A stretch of 64,000 nt of DNA, taken from Euglena gracilis (lineage: Eukaryota > Euglenida > Euglenophyceae > Euglenales). The first letter of the stretch is position 1. Each line of letters starts with the position of its first letter. Below, piece after piece: positions 1 through 33,600 of this stretch. The stretch lies in assembly GCA_039621445.1 (NCBI GenBank), contig CP154955.1:5384785-5448784 (forward strand). The letters are read 5' to 3'. The notes beneath the pieces are model-generated. The model made no database searches. It was not told where the DNA came from and saw nothing but the letters and a program-made list of their open reading frames with translations. The translations under genes were made by a program, and so were the position numbers.

Positions 1-479
1 TGTGTTGCGTGGGGGCACAAAATGGTGTCCAGAGAGACCAGCCCTGCAAGAGGGAGAGCACCGCGAAAGGGAAGATACTCCGGGCAGCGATGCATGGACC
101 CAAGGCTTTCTTATGGCCTCTGGGGGGTCCCATAGGTGGCTATGCTGGAACAAGGTGCTGGCTGGAAAAAGGTGCTGGCTGCCCCCTGGGGTGGGAGGTC
201 CAGGGGGGTCCGGAGGTCGGACCCGGCGGGTGTCCAAGCCAAATTTGAAAAACCAAAAGCCACTCCCCAATTTTTTTTGCCTTTTAAACCAAAAGCAACT
301 CCCAAATGTTTTTGTTTGCCTTTTTGTCCCCCTGTTTTCCAAAATTTTCGGTGCTTCGTTTTCTTTTCTTCAGCCCAGCTCGAACTATCTTTTGTGGACG
401 CCCCCCCTCGCTTGGGAGTCCACAGCCCAGCCGGGAGAAGCTGGCTGGGAAGAAGGTGCTGGCTGGTTGGACCGTGCTG

Positions 480-1071
480 GACCGGGGGGGGGGGGGCGAC
501 ATCCCCCCCCACCTAAACAGTGGTGCGGGCCAGGCTGTTTTTTACCAACCCCGGGGGGAGGGGGGGGGGGTCCGGAGGGCCTGCCCAGGCAGGCACTACC
601 GCCCCCGGGGGGGGGGGGGGCGGATTTCGGCCTGTGCCCAGGCACACTCCTTTGAAAATAGCCCATTTTTGGCTCCCCGGCGCCTTTGGCGCCGGGGTTG
701 TGCTAGGGCACTTTGGCCGTGTGCCCTACCCCCCCCCCCTGCGGGGGTCGGATTTGGAGTGCCTTGGAGTGCCTGCCCAGGCAGGCACCCCCCCCCCCCG
801 GGTGGGGTCGGCACCTGACTAAAATACGGCCTGGTGCGGTCAAGGTGACTGATTTTCAGCCCGGGGCGAAGCGACGGCCAAAAAAATTTTGACCCCAAAA
901 CGGCCAAAATTGTCGTTTTTGGGCAAAAAAAATTGTCAAAGATGCAAAAAAAAAAATTACCGCAAAGCGCTGGAAGGAAAAATTTGACCTTTTGGGGGGT
1001 CTCGGGTGCCCCCCCCCCCCGGGGTCGATCTGGACCCCCCTTGGCAGGTGGGGGGGTCCGGACCACCCCAC

Positions 1072-1075
<4 letters not shown>
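480..1075. repeat. G/C-tract repeat module, copy 1 of a dispersed family
   Basis: A composite of long C and G runs with short unique linkers: an inverted GGCGCC(TTTGG)CGCC core near 680-700, a CCTGCCCAGGCAGG block near 770-790, then a linker of the type 'ttttgaccccaaaacggccaaaa..gggcaaaa..gcgctggaaggaaaaattgacctttt' at about 880-1,000. The same linker order recurs near 11,270-11,460, 17,530-17,740 and 42,590-42,810. The GGCGCC part recurs near 42,960-43,140. I see no coding capacity of its own. The family is recognised only from internal similarity. Confidence 0.6.
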
Positions 1076-22774
<21,699 letters not shown>

Positions 22775-22999
22775 GGGGGGTGCGGGTGACGAGGCTGTGT
22801 GCGGTGAGGGAAACGGCAGGGGCGACGCAGCCTTATCGCCCCCGCCCCACGGACAGAAGCCCCTGTCAGGCCGAACTTGACTAACCCCGGGGGGGGGGGG
22901 GGTCTCGGAGTTCCCTGTAGTGCGTAGGCAGACACCCCCTCGTGGGGGTGACCTGTCTGCCTTTTTTACTCATTCATGATAACAACCGAAAATCCCATA

Positions 23000-24600
23000 G
23001 GTGATTTTACGTGATTTTACCTGATTCACATGCAGGCCAAAAAATTCCAGTTTTTCTCCCCCCGGTATGTACACTTTCTGCTGGAGAGGACTTCGAATTT
23101 TTTCACCTCCAGAGGAGAAAGTTCGAACACAAATATGCAAGTAAATGGGCCAAAAGAAAAGAGAATGGCAAGAATGAAGAAAAAAAAACCTGACAAAAAC
23201 TTGATGCCAGGAAAAATTTTAGGGATTTTTAAAATTCAAAAAAATCCCAGCAGAAATTGAAAAATTTGCGGGCTGCATGAGGGAATGCCATGGGGAACAG
23301 AGATCTTTCTCACATTTGTCCACAAAATTTTGGAAACAGGGGGGGTATGAAGACTTTTGACGCACCAGGGGTATGAAGACCTTTGCAACTGAGTGTATGA
23401 GCCTAACTTTTGGGGGGAGGGGTGATTTGCTCCCTCAGCGGTCATTACCCACTGTCAAAAAAACAGATAGTCAGTCACTGCTAAGCCTGCACCCTCCAGA
23501 CATATTATGCTCAAATTTCTGGGTCACCAGGCATTTCAACCCAGTTTCAATCCCGGGGGTCTTGGGATTGAAACTGACTGCCAGTCAGCTCCCACGCCGG
23601 TCAACCTGCACCAAAGCTTCACAGTAGTGGTGGCAGACATATGGCAGCAAGTGAGCTCATTTTCACAAAGAATTCATTTTCATTTTCATTTTCACCAGTT
23701 CTATTCCGTGACTCCGTTTCATTTCCAACCAATGAAAAAAAAAAGATGAAATTGGAATCCGAAAGGCAAAAAACATGACAGGGCAATAATTTTGTTAAAA
23801 AAACACTGAGCATTTCGGCCAACGCTCTCCCATGGCTGGCAAACCACACACCCCTAAACTGTAATCCTGGCAATTCCAACACCTCCAAATTCATAATTTT
23901 TTTCTGGCGAGATTCAGACCAGGTGAATCAAATGAATTATTTTTTTAAGCAGCTCCACCAACCAATGGGGCAATTGCTTGGGGAAAAGGCGGAGGATAAA
24001 TCGCCTATGCCGTGAAGGGTATGCTGCTTTGCATGGATGGCCAAATAGCCAGGTAACAAAAGGGCTTGTGTCGAGGGCTCCACGCTTGCGGTGAGGCGGT
24101 GAGGAGGTGACAGCACACAGTGGTGGGGAGGCACCCCCTGCAGTGGTGGTGGCAGTGGTTGGAGGGCGGTGACCACCAACGGTGGCCAACTCCGCCTGGG
24201 AGTCCCCCGGAGTGGAGGTCCAATGGGGCACATGAGTGCGACGGTCCAGACTCAGCGGGTCGGGAAGCGGACGCTTTCGTCGCTGGGCCGGTCCCATCCT
24301 GTTGCGCACCGACCCCTTCGGACACCCAGCCATCACCGGGGAGAACGCAACACACGGAAACTTGAAAAAAGCGCAGAAAAAAAAGATATTTTGTCAAAAT
24401 CAAAAAAGCACAAGAAATAAAATTAAAAATTTGCCCCATTGCAGCACGGCCGGTCCCTCCTCGGCCGCTTTGCCTGGAAAAGGCAAACACACCGCATTTT
24501 GCCCCTTCTTTGAAGCCCCCCCCCCCACACGCCTGGGCAGTCACTTCATGCCACACCACGCAACGGGGGGGGGGGGGGGGCTGGCCCGCCGCGGGATGGC
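23000..24600. other. No gene recognised between the two minus-strand genes
   Basis: AT-richer sequence with short A-runs, a CATTTTCATTTTCATTTTC triplet near 23,670, and scattered open frames that show no family resemblance. It may hold the 3' end of the ASCC1-like gene (one small exon is still missing) and the promoter of the downstream gene. I cannot point to either. Confidence 0.4.
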
Positions 24601-24606
24601 CAGTAC

Positions 24607-24647
24607 CCGGAGGCGTCCTTGGGGCCCAGCCGGGACAGGTCCAGCGT
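24607..24647 (-). CDS. ASCC1-like exon: TLDLSRLGPKDASG
   Basis: A 41-base exon. It corresponds to the last conserved strand of the 2H domain (family form I/L-D/H-L-S...GYY). The donor reads GG|GTACTGG. The upstream junction is noncanonical: intron end ...CCCCTCCGG, no AG. Confidence 0.65.
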
Positions 24648-27600
24648 CCGGAGGGGACAGGGTGGCGCGGGCCACGACGCGCATCGAGAGCCATGCATGG
24701 TGCCCCCCCCCCCAACCCCGAAACACCACAGCTTAAGGGACGGGATTTATTTTCCCTTTGAGGGCCTCCCCTTAAGGACCGCCTTTGGGCCTAAGGGACG
24801 GACAACGGACAACTAAGGACAGACAACAGCCGATCTGGGGGGTCGAACGGGGTCAAAGTTAACAGTCAAAAACCGCAAAACCGCGGTTTTCTTGGCGTTT
24901 TAGGCGAAAGGACGATGGATGGTCTAAGGGTGCCTGATTTCCCCTTGCACTCGACCTGTTTTGGCCACAGTACGGCCATGTTTTTTTCCATTCTGCCGGT
25001 GGACTTTACTTTTCATCGACTGCGTTGGGCGGATTTTTTTTGGACCATTCCGGCCGAGGGGGTCAACTACCCTCCCCATCTGATGGGTGGGAGGTCCGAC
25101 CAGTCCTCCCCGCATTTCCGAGGACACCGATTTTGACGTCAAACTGTTCCTTCGGCGCCGAAGGACGTGCAGGGGTTACCAACATCTGCATTGAGCTCAT
25201 CACCTGAGAGCAAAGGGGGGTCATTACCGCTGAATTTCTTTGCTCACCCTTGCTTGAAGGAGTGCAAAGCAGGTCGTTGCTTAACGATCCTTGTTGGCGG
25301 GGTGTACGGCACAGATGGTGGAAAATTAGGGCTAGCTGGAAAAACGGGCCAGCTGCCCCAGGAAAACCGGGTGTGCAGAAAAGACGTTTAAAAACTGCCA
25401 AAAGTACAAAAAAAATGCAACCTTCAAGAAAAAGGCAAAATGCAAAAAAAAACACAAAAAATTGTGTGCTTTCTTTGCTTTTTGCCTTTTTCTTGAAGTT
25501 TGCATTTTTTTTGCATTTTTGGCAGTTTTGCTGCTTGCGCCCCCCGGCCCCCGTGGCGGCCGGCACACATCCAGCCGGCCCCCGGGTCCCCCTGGCCGGG
25601 GAAACGTGCCGACGTCCACCGCCTCGAACTCCGCCATGATGGGCCGGATGTCGAACGGGACGCGCTCCACCCGGGCCGGCGCAGGGCGACGGAGTGTGAG
25701 CCCTCCGGAGGAGTGGAGGGAGGCGCTGGCCGGGGTTTGGTGGACCTCAAGGGGGCAGGCTTCTGTTTTAACACCCCCAGGGGGGTACCCCAACCCACCC
25801 AGCCCCGCACGGGACCCCGGGGGGACCCCCCCAAAAGAATTGGGCTGTCGAACGGCATTTCCCGGAAAAAATTCCGGCGCTTCGCAATGAACCCCTAACC
25901 ACGCCTCTGGCCTGGGACCCCCCTCCCCGGAGGGCCCCCCGGACCCACCCACCCACCAACCCCCTCAAGAGATCTTCGAGAAAAGAAGCAACAACAACAA
26001 CCCTGCCAGGTCAGAGAAACCGCTTTCTGGACTTAAAGTTCTGGGACCATAATTCATATGACATGGAAATATGACATGGAAAGTCAGGTCATATTCATGG
26101 ACATGGCACATGGCCATGAATTGATGCTCTATACCCCGCATCTGTTAAAGTTCTGGGACCATAATTCATATGACATGGAAATATGACATGGAAAGTCAGG
26201 TCATATTCATGGACATGGCACATGGCCATGAATTGATGCTCTATACCCCGCATCTGTGCACCTGGGTAACAGGAAGGCCTAGAAATTCATGGTTTGTGCA
26301 ACAGGCAATAAAATTCAACCCAGAGCAAAAGACGAAAAGACAAAAGTTTGAATGGCCAATCAGAGGGGGTGGTATAATGGCCAGAAGTGATTGGATGGTT
26401 TCTGAAAATGGAAAGGTGGCCAGGGGGTAAAGATGCGATGGCCAAGCAGAACTTGGGCTCCAGATGCGTTGGCTGTGTAGTTTTGCCTTTTTGCTTGCAC
26501 CGGGAGATGCCCTATTTTGGACCTGCTCCCCGCTGGGAGGGAGGTAGTCCTTTTACCATTAGACCAAAACACACTGCGACGGCAATCTCATAAACAGCAA
26601 ACATCTTCAGGCATCGTCCTGGATGGGGGTCGTGCGGCCGGTTTGTCCTCTTCATCTCCAGTCGGGGCGGGGCAGGGTTTGACGGTTGTCTGCGGGGCCA
26701 GCGAACAGTGCAAATGGGGCCGTGACGAACCGAGGCAGGCAGAAGGGACAGGCGCTCTCCACTTCTCCGGAGGGGGAAAAGCCGTGGCCAACTCTCCTCC
26801 AAAACCTCCAAAAAAAAAACTGTCGGAAAACACTCACTCGGCTCTTCAAAAAAAGGCGGCACGTATGCCAAGCGACGGCAAAGCACCGCAGATGACACCG
26901 CCTGTGTGTTACCTACCCCCCCCCCTGGAAACTGCACCTGACAGGTCGGCCAGTGCCGGGACCCTGCAAATTACCATACTGACAGGTCGGCTGGTTGACA
27001 GTTTCAGGCGGTTGACAGGTCGGCCCCTGACAACTTCCTGTACTGACAGGTTGGTGGGTTAGCAGTTTCCCAGGCGGGACCCTGATAGGTTTTCGGGCAT
27101 GACAGTTTCGTGGGGGGTGGTGAATTCCACTACCTGCTCATCTTACTGGCCACCAGAAAAAAAAACCAATGGCTACCCCCCCCCTGGGCAGGGATGCATG
27201 GGAAGTCTGTCGGTATGGGAAGACAGTGGTCGGGGGGGGGGGGGGGGGGGGGGGGTCCGGCTGATGGTAGTTTTAAAACGCCATAAACCTTTATCAAAAA
27301 TTAAAGGCCTTAAAAAAAACATTCTTGGTGTATGAACAAGCAACTGGCCTCCTTCTTGGGAGGCCTAACTCACACTTAGCTTTGAGAGTAACTGTAAATT
27401 TGCGCCGACGCACAAATCCAAAAAAAAATCTGTTTTCGAACACCGAGGTCTGAGACCAGTCTGAAAATAGTGTCTCCCTGCACCGCAGGGCCTGGGGACG
27501 AAAGCAACGACTTGGAACTCCACGGTCTACGGGCACAGCGCTCCCCGGTCCCAGTGTGCATGAACACAAAACGGTGGGTGATGAACGAGGGGACTCCATT

Positions 27601-30600
27601 GCGCATTTGCGCTTTGGCACAAAGATTTTTTTCATTACAAAAAAGTAAAACGCTTTGCGCTTTGGCGCAAATTTTTTACTTTTTTGTAATTCAACATGTG
27701 GGTGACCATTGCCGTATTTGCACAATGAGAACAACATATGTGTCAACATGTGTTTCCATTGCGCCAAAGCGCAATGGGTAGGCTTATGAAGAATAGAAAT
27801 TTAAGGGTTACATTGCGTCAAAGCGCCATGTAAATACAATTTTTATAATTTTCCATTTTCGTTGGTGTTGCGCCGAAGGGCAATGTAATTGCTTGAAACT
27901 TATCTCACAATAGAGGGGAGAGAACGCCCTGGTAGAGTGTGAACACCAGAGGGGATAGAGCACAAAAATGTAGTACAGGGGGACGGAAGCCTACTCTCGG
28001 TCACGTTGCGTCAGAATTGGTCAACGTTGCGCATCGGCGCAACACCCACGCTGCTTTTACAGTTTTAAAATTGTACTTCTATTGCGCTTTGGCGCAATGT
28101 AACTCTTAAAATTTCATTCTGCATAAGCCTACCCATTGTGCCAAAGCGCAATGGGCACCAATTTTTAATTTTTCATTTTTATCACTGTGGGTGGACAGAG
28201 CAGTCCTGGAAGCATCTCATTACCAGAGCGAACAGAGCTAAGGTGGAGGGAAACAGGGGTTTTTTTGAGCCGGGGGGGGGGGGGGGGGGTCCCCCCCACC
28301 CACCCACCCCCTGGGGGGCCCCCCAGGGGGGGGGGTCCGGGGGACCCACAAAAAATGGCCGAAAATCGCGAAAAGTGCTAAAAAATAGCACTTTTTCGGC
28401 GCCGAAAGTATATCCCACCCCCCTCCGGGGGGGGGGGAACCCCCCCCCCGGAAGGGCTCAGCCGGACCCACCCACCCTACCCCCCTCCCCCCCCCCCCCC
28501 CGGGGGTCCACGACTAAAAAAACCCCTGGAGGGAAACCTTGCCTGGGACAGGAAACCAACCTGGTGCATGAAAGCAACCACCAACTTCTTCATACCCAGA
28601 CGTCTCTTGTCCTGGGCGTTGTGAGCCCAACTGCCAGTGCTGGAGGTTCCTCCCACTTGCTTCGAAGTTAAGCATGCCTGAGGGGCCCTTCTTTTTGGCC
28701 GACTTTTGAAAGTCGGAAAATTTATGTTTGGAAAAGAACAGGCACCAGATGAACCCTGGGAATCACAGCCAAGGAAACAGTTTTAGGCGTCGAAAGGGTG
28801 CTTTAAAGAAGCTCGCCACCCCCCCCCCTTTCTAGCCAGGATTTGAAGCACACAACTTTGGGGATGATCGAATGGAATTGAGAAATTGAAAGGGTCCATC
28901 AACAACGGCGGAGAAGGGAAGACATGCTGACACACTTCTTTACGGTAATTTGCAACCCACCAGAAAGCCACATGACACCAGGCAGATGGAGGGCATTGTT
29001 CAGCAGGGGGGGGATATGCAACTTGGCCCTTCAAATTATGCCAGTCAAAAAAATGCAAAAAAAATGCAAAATTGCAAAAAAAATGCAACTTGCATAAAAC
29101 CCCTGAGAAAAGGCTGGAATATAACAGAGTTTTGCTGCCTAAAATCCATAAACATGTGACAATGCCGGTGTACCTGTCAATGATTCACAAAGAAGACCTC
29201 CTGGAAGACAACGGCAAACACTGAAGCTTTGGAAATCAACACGAATGGCACCTGCACGTTCAGTCTAAACAAATCGTCCCTCCAGGTCACCGTTGAACAT
29301 CAAAAGCGGCGGCACGTCGCGTTTCATTGCTCAACGTCGGCCATGATGGAAGATGAAATGACAAAAACAAACTCGGAAAACACACTTCACTCCTCTGTAA
29401 AGCTGCCTTTTAATAGGGTGAAAGTATCAAAGACCCCAGGCAACTCCAGAGGGACCAGAGACAAAACATGACATGGCGACCAACTACAAAAAAATTTCCA
29501 GGGCAAAATATTTTATGCAAAAAATGAAAAAAATGCAGATTTCGGAAAACCCTGATTATGCAAAAAAATAATTTGCACTTGCAAATGCAAATTATGCAAG
29601 TTGCACATTTCTCCCCCCCCCCGTGTTCATCCGAAAAAGGTCTTTCTGTCAACATCCCAAAAAACCCCACTTTGTGCATTGAGTGCAAGGTCACTCAGGC
29701 TCCACAGCCTACGATTTGTATTGAAACAGCCGCTTCCTCCCCAGCGCCTAAATAGTTCACAAGCACCAACCGAGCTTCTGGCACAGCAGCGCTCAAACAC
29801 TCCTCATCATTCTCCTCTATCCCCCACCTTCTCACACAGCACAAATGCATTCAAAAGCATCTGCCATTTGAAAGGACATTGCGCTTAAGCGCAATAGTTT
29901 TACCTTGCGCTCAAGCGCAATGTAAAATTATTGCGCTTAAGCGCAATGTATACAGAAGCCCCTGAGCTTATGGGAGTCCCTCTGATATGTTACGGTGTGT
30001 CGGGGGCCCTCTCTGAACGGCCAGTGTGCGGGCTTGGTGAGGAAATACATTGCGCCGAAGCGCAATGAACATGCCTACATAATGCACTGCTTGTTCATTC
30101 AGATTAAACGTTAGCCACTTCTCATTTTTGTATGATGTTTTGCGATTCGGCGCAATGTATTTCCTCACCAAGCCCGCACACTGGCCGTTCAGAGAGGGCC
30201 CCCGACACACCGTAACACATCAGAGGGACTCCCATAAGCTCAGGGGCTTCTGTTGTACATTGCGCTTAAGCGCAATAATTTTACATTGCGCTCAAGCGCA
30301 AGGTAAAACTATTGTGCCCAAGCGTAATGTCCATAAACATTGCCTTCTGTGCCCAGCAGTGTGGGGCCTGTGGGGGGTAGCTCACCAGACGTTGGGGCAG
30401 GTCCCTGGGCTTGCCCTCAATCCCCCCCACCCCCCCCCACCTGGGTGTTTCCCGTTGTACCGCTCCTCGCACTTCAAGCACCCAGGGACCACAACTCTGT
30501 GACATGCCGTTTTTTCCAACTTTTCACAACGTGTATGTAGAGTCCACCCTCTGGATGCCTCAGCAGGCAACTCTTAACGGACATATCGCAGAGCCCAAAA

Positions 30601-33600
30601 AAGCAACAAAAGAGGTAAATTTCACCAAGCCTGTGTAGCACCATCCGGGGAACACAGTCAAGTCTTCAAAAACGAGGGACTCGCAACGAGGGTTTTGGCC
30701 CTTTTTTGGGAAAAATCACGTGTCCCGGCGTTCAAACCCAGGGTTTTGAACCTTTTTCAAAATGGTGCACAGGCCAAAAAAACACCAAAATTGGGCCTGT
30801 TCCCTGGGTCCCAACATCGGCAAATGATGCACACGCCACCGTGGAGGGTCTCCGTGGAACCAGAGGGTCAAAAGAGTGGGTTTCACCGCCAGGTTTCAAA
30901 AAGTTTGGAAATTTGCGCTTAAGCGCAAGCCAAAAATCAAAACCTTAAGTGCGAGTTTGGCCGCCTAAGTCCTTGGTCTCAGGCAATGGTCTGGCAGAAC
31001 CACCCAAGCGGACGCTCACTTGGAAAAGTTTGCAAAAATTATGCACATCACTGGGTTCTTGGGGTTGTTCATAAGTGATTTTTAGTGACCACAAACGAAC
31101 CAATAATGTGTAATCCACAAAAAAAATTATTTGGGTGTCCACAGTTGCCACCTTGGGCACCCAATGAACGCATGACCCCTGGCCTCCCCACCACGGGGAG
31201 GGGGGTTGGACCCCCACCCACCACAGCACCGCACAAGAAAACATTTGGCGCAAAAAATCACGTCACTGGAACAACCTCCCATGTCCCGTAGGGATTCCCG
31301 TCCAGCCCACCCACCCGTCCTCAGCCACTCTTGACGTCAAGCCCGGGGCGGGGGCCTCCGGGGCGGCGCGCCACTTGGAGTTCATCAGCGTGGCGTGCAG
31401 CTTCTCGTTGTGCTCGATCTCGTTGGCCGTGGCGAGCCCTGGAGGGGGGAGGGGGTCGAGTGCGGAGGAAGGGAGAGCAGGGCGTCGCTGGCTGCCAGGC
31501 GGGAGGGACCACCTCAGAGGCTGGAAACATTGGGACCGGTTGGAAAAGGCTTCTGGCTTGCCCCGATGGGTTCCCCCCGCCCCCCAGTCGGGTCGAAACC
31601 AGCGCAAATAAAAGTTTGGAAACTAAAACCCCCCAAATAAATAACCCTGCCCAAATATAAACCCCCCCGAGGACCTTGAAATCCCGCCCGAATATAAACC
31701 CCCCCGCTCCGGCGCAAAGTGCCGGAGGGAAAAAAATTCGACAAAATATCTTCCGAAGTTGTGGTATTTGGCAGCCCTGGAAGCACTTTTTACCAAAAAC
31801 GTGTGAAAATTGCCCCTTTGCCCGAAAAGGGATTTTTTTGGACCCCCAAGGGTGGGTGTATTTGTGATTTTGGACCGAAAAAGTGACTACTGGATTCCGC
31901 AAGGAAGTTGATTTTTCCGCCCGAATATAAACCCCCCCAAATATGAAACCCCTCTCAGGGTCTTGAAATTTCCGCCCAGATATAAAACCGGGGGGGTTTT
32001 ATATTTGGGGGGGGTTACGTTTGGGAAAATCAATGGAGTAGAAAAAAAGAATTTTCTCATAAAAAAAACTGTCCTGTCGCTGTGTCCAATCTCCTTTACT
32101 CAGTTGGCAAAAAATCTGTTGCGGTCTTTTTTTTTCAGGCACTCTTCGGGCGGGTGGGCAGATATAAAAAATCGCCAATGGTTTGGAAGGGAGGTGGAAA
32201 CAGGCTGCCGACTGGATTGGCCTTGGAGAGGGGGGACCCTCCGATCAAATGACAAAAGAAACCCCCTGAAGGACCCAAAGGGGGGGAGCCAGCAACTTGA
32301 CCCTCCCACATTGAACGGTGTCAGTCCTGCCAATCCACGCGAAAGGTGGATTGGCTCTAACACCAAGGTGGACCAAAATCAGCTGAAAATGGTCGATGGG
32401 TAACTCTTTTTTTGTCTCAAATTCGCTCCCTTTGCGCATTCTCCTGTGTGGATTTCTTTGTGCGCCCTCGCTGTCGCTATGGAAGCAGGGCAATTTGCAG
32501 AGAAAACAGTGAGAAAATAAATTAACAAATAAACATATATAAATAAAAGGCAGCCATAATCAACCCGCCCCCCCCGGGGGGCACATGTCGTTTTTCCAGG
32601 GGGGGGGGGGGCATTTTTTTTTTGCGTTAATGATGGAGTTGGGTTAGGTGTGCGACATAGCCTTAGGATTACGCCTAAATTGTACACCGAACACCTGTCT
32701 ATAAGTTAGGCCTAACCCTACCCCTAAGTCGCGCACCTAACCCTATTCCATCATTAACGGAAAAAAAAACTATTTTGACCCCCTGGATAATCTACATGGC
32801 CCCCCCCGGGGGGGCTATGTAGATTATGGCTGCCAAATAAAAGTCAGTGTGAGCAAATTCGGGTCAGGGGCTCTCTTAAGCCAAACTCAAACGGGGAGGG
32901 GCCCTGAGATGGGACCACAGCGGGGGTGCCCACTGCCGGCAAGGCGGGCGCACACCGGCCTGGATGAACAGCTGGCTGACGTGCTCCACCAGCCGCAGGA
33001 TCTTCTCCTCCAGCCCGTTCTTCCCCACCTGGAGGTACAGCACGTGTACCTGTGGGGGGGGGGGGCAGCGCGAAGAGGCACGTGGCGAGCATGACGCAAA
33101 TGAGCGGACGTGGTTTCCGACTGCGACCAGGAATGACTTCTGGTTGTGCCTGGCGGTCAGTATTGGGAGGGAACACTGCATGAACCCTCGAAAAATACGA
33201 TGCAAAAAAAAAACACAAAAAACACGTTTACCCCCCTTTGTTAGTTCAGGTTGCGAGTTTGTTTATTCAGAGGAGGCCAGACCCCTACCGTGCTTTGGGG
33301 CTGGCAGCCAAAAGAACTACTCCGCAGGGATTTCCCAAGAGTTGTCGAAGCCGGTTCTGGCGGAAAGGGATCACAACGCCCGACATGCAAACAGGGCCAC
33401 AGTCTCGGATGGGGGGGGGGGGGAGGGATGCGGTCCGACTCCCCCTCTCCATGTGGCAAGCAGGCTCATGTGAGCTCGCCAAACTGGACTTGCAAGAAAT
33501 ATAAGATGAGTGCGCGACACTTCAAAATAACTAAAAAAAAAGAGTGAGAGAGAACAACTCTGGTGTGCGACAAGGGCCACACTCGACCACGTCACCACTG

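Noticed and set aside
26515-26590. tRNA-like sequence on the minus strand (TGGTCTAATGGTAAAAGGAC)
   Set aside because: The A-box resembles a tRNA D-arm, but no proper anticodon stem or GGTTCGANTCC T-arm follows at the right distance. Possibly the head of a decayed SINE.
28600-28690. 5S rRNA-like segment (CTTCGAAGTTAAGCATGCCTGAGG)
   Set aside because: The AAGTTAAGC core resembles the 5S internal region, but the 5' and 3' arms that should pair are not present. At best a 5S-derived fragment; not annotated.
31331-31660. Plus-strand frames over 31.3-31.7 kb
   Set aside because: They are shadows of the minus-strand ASCC1-like exon carrying KLHATLMN and of flanking C-runs.
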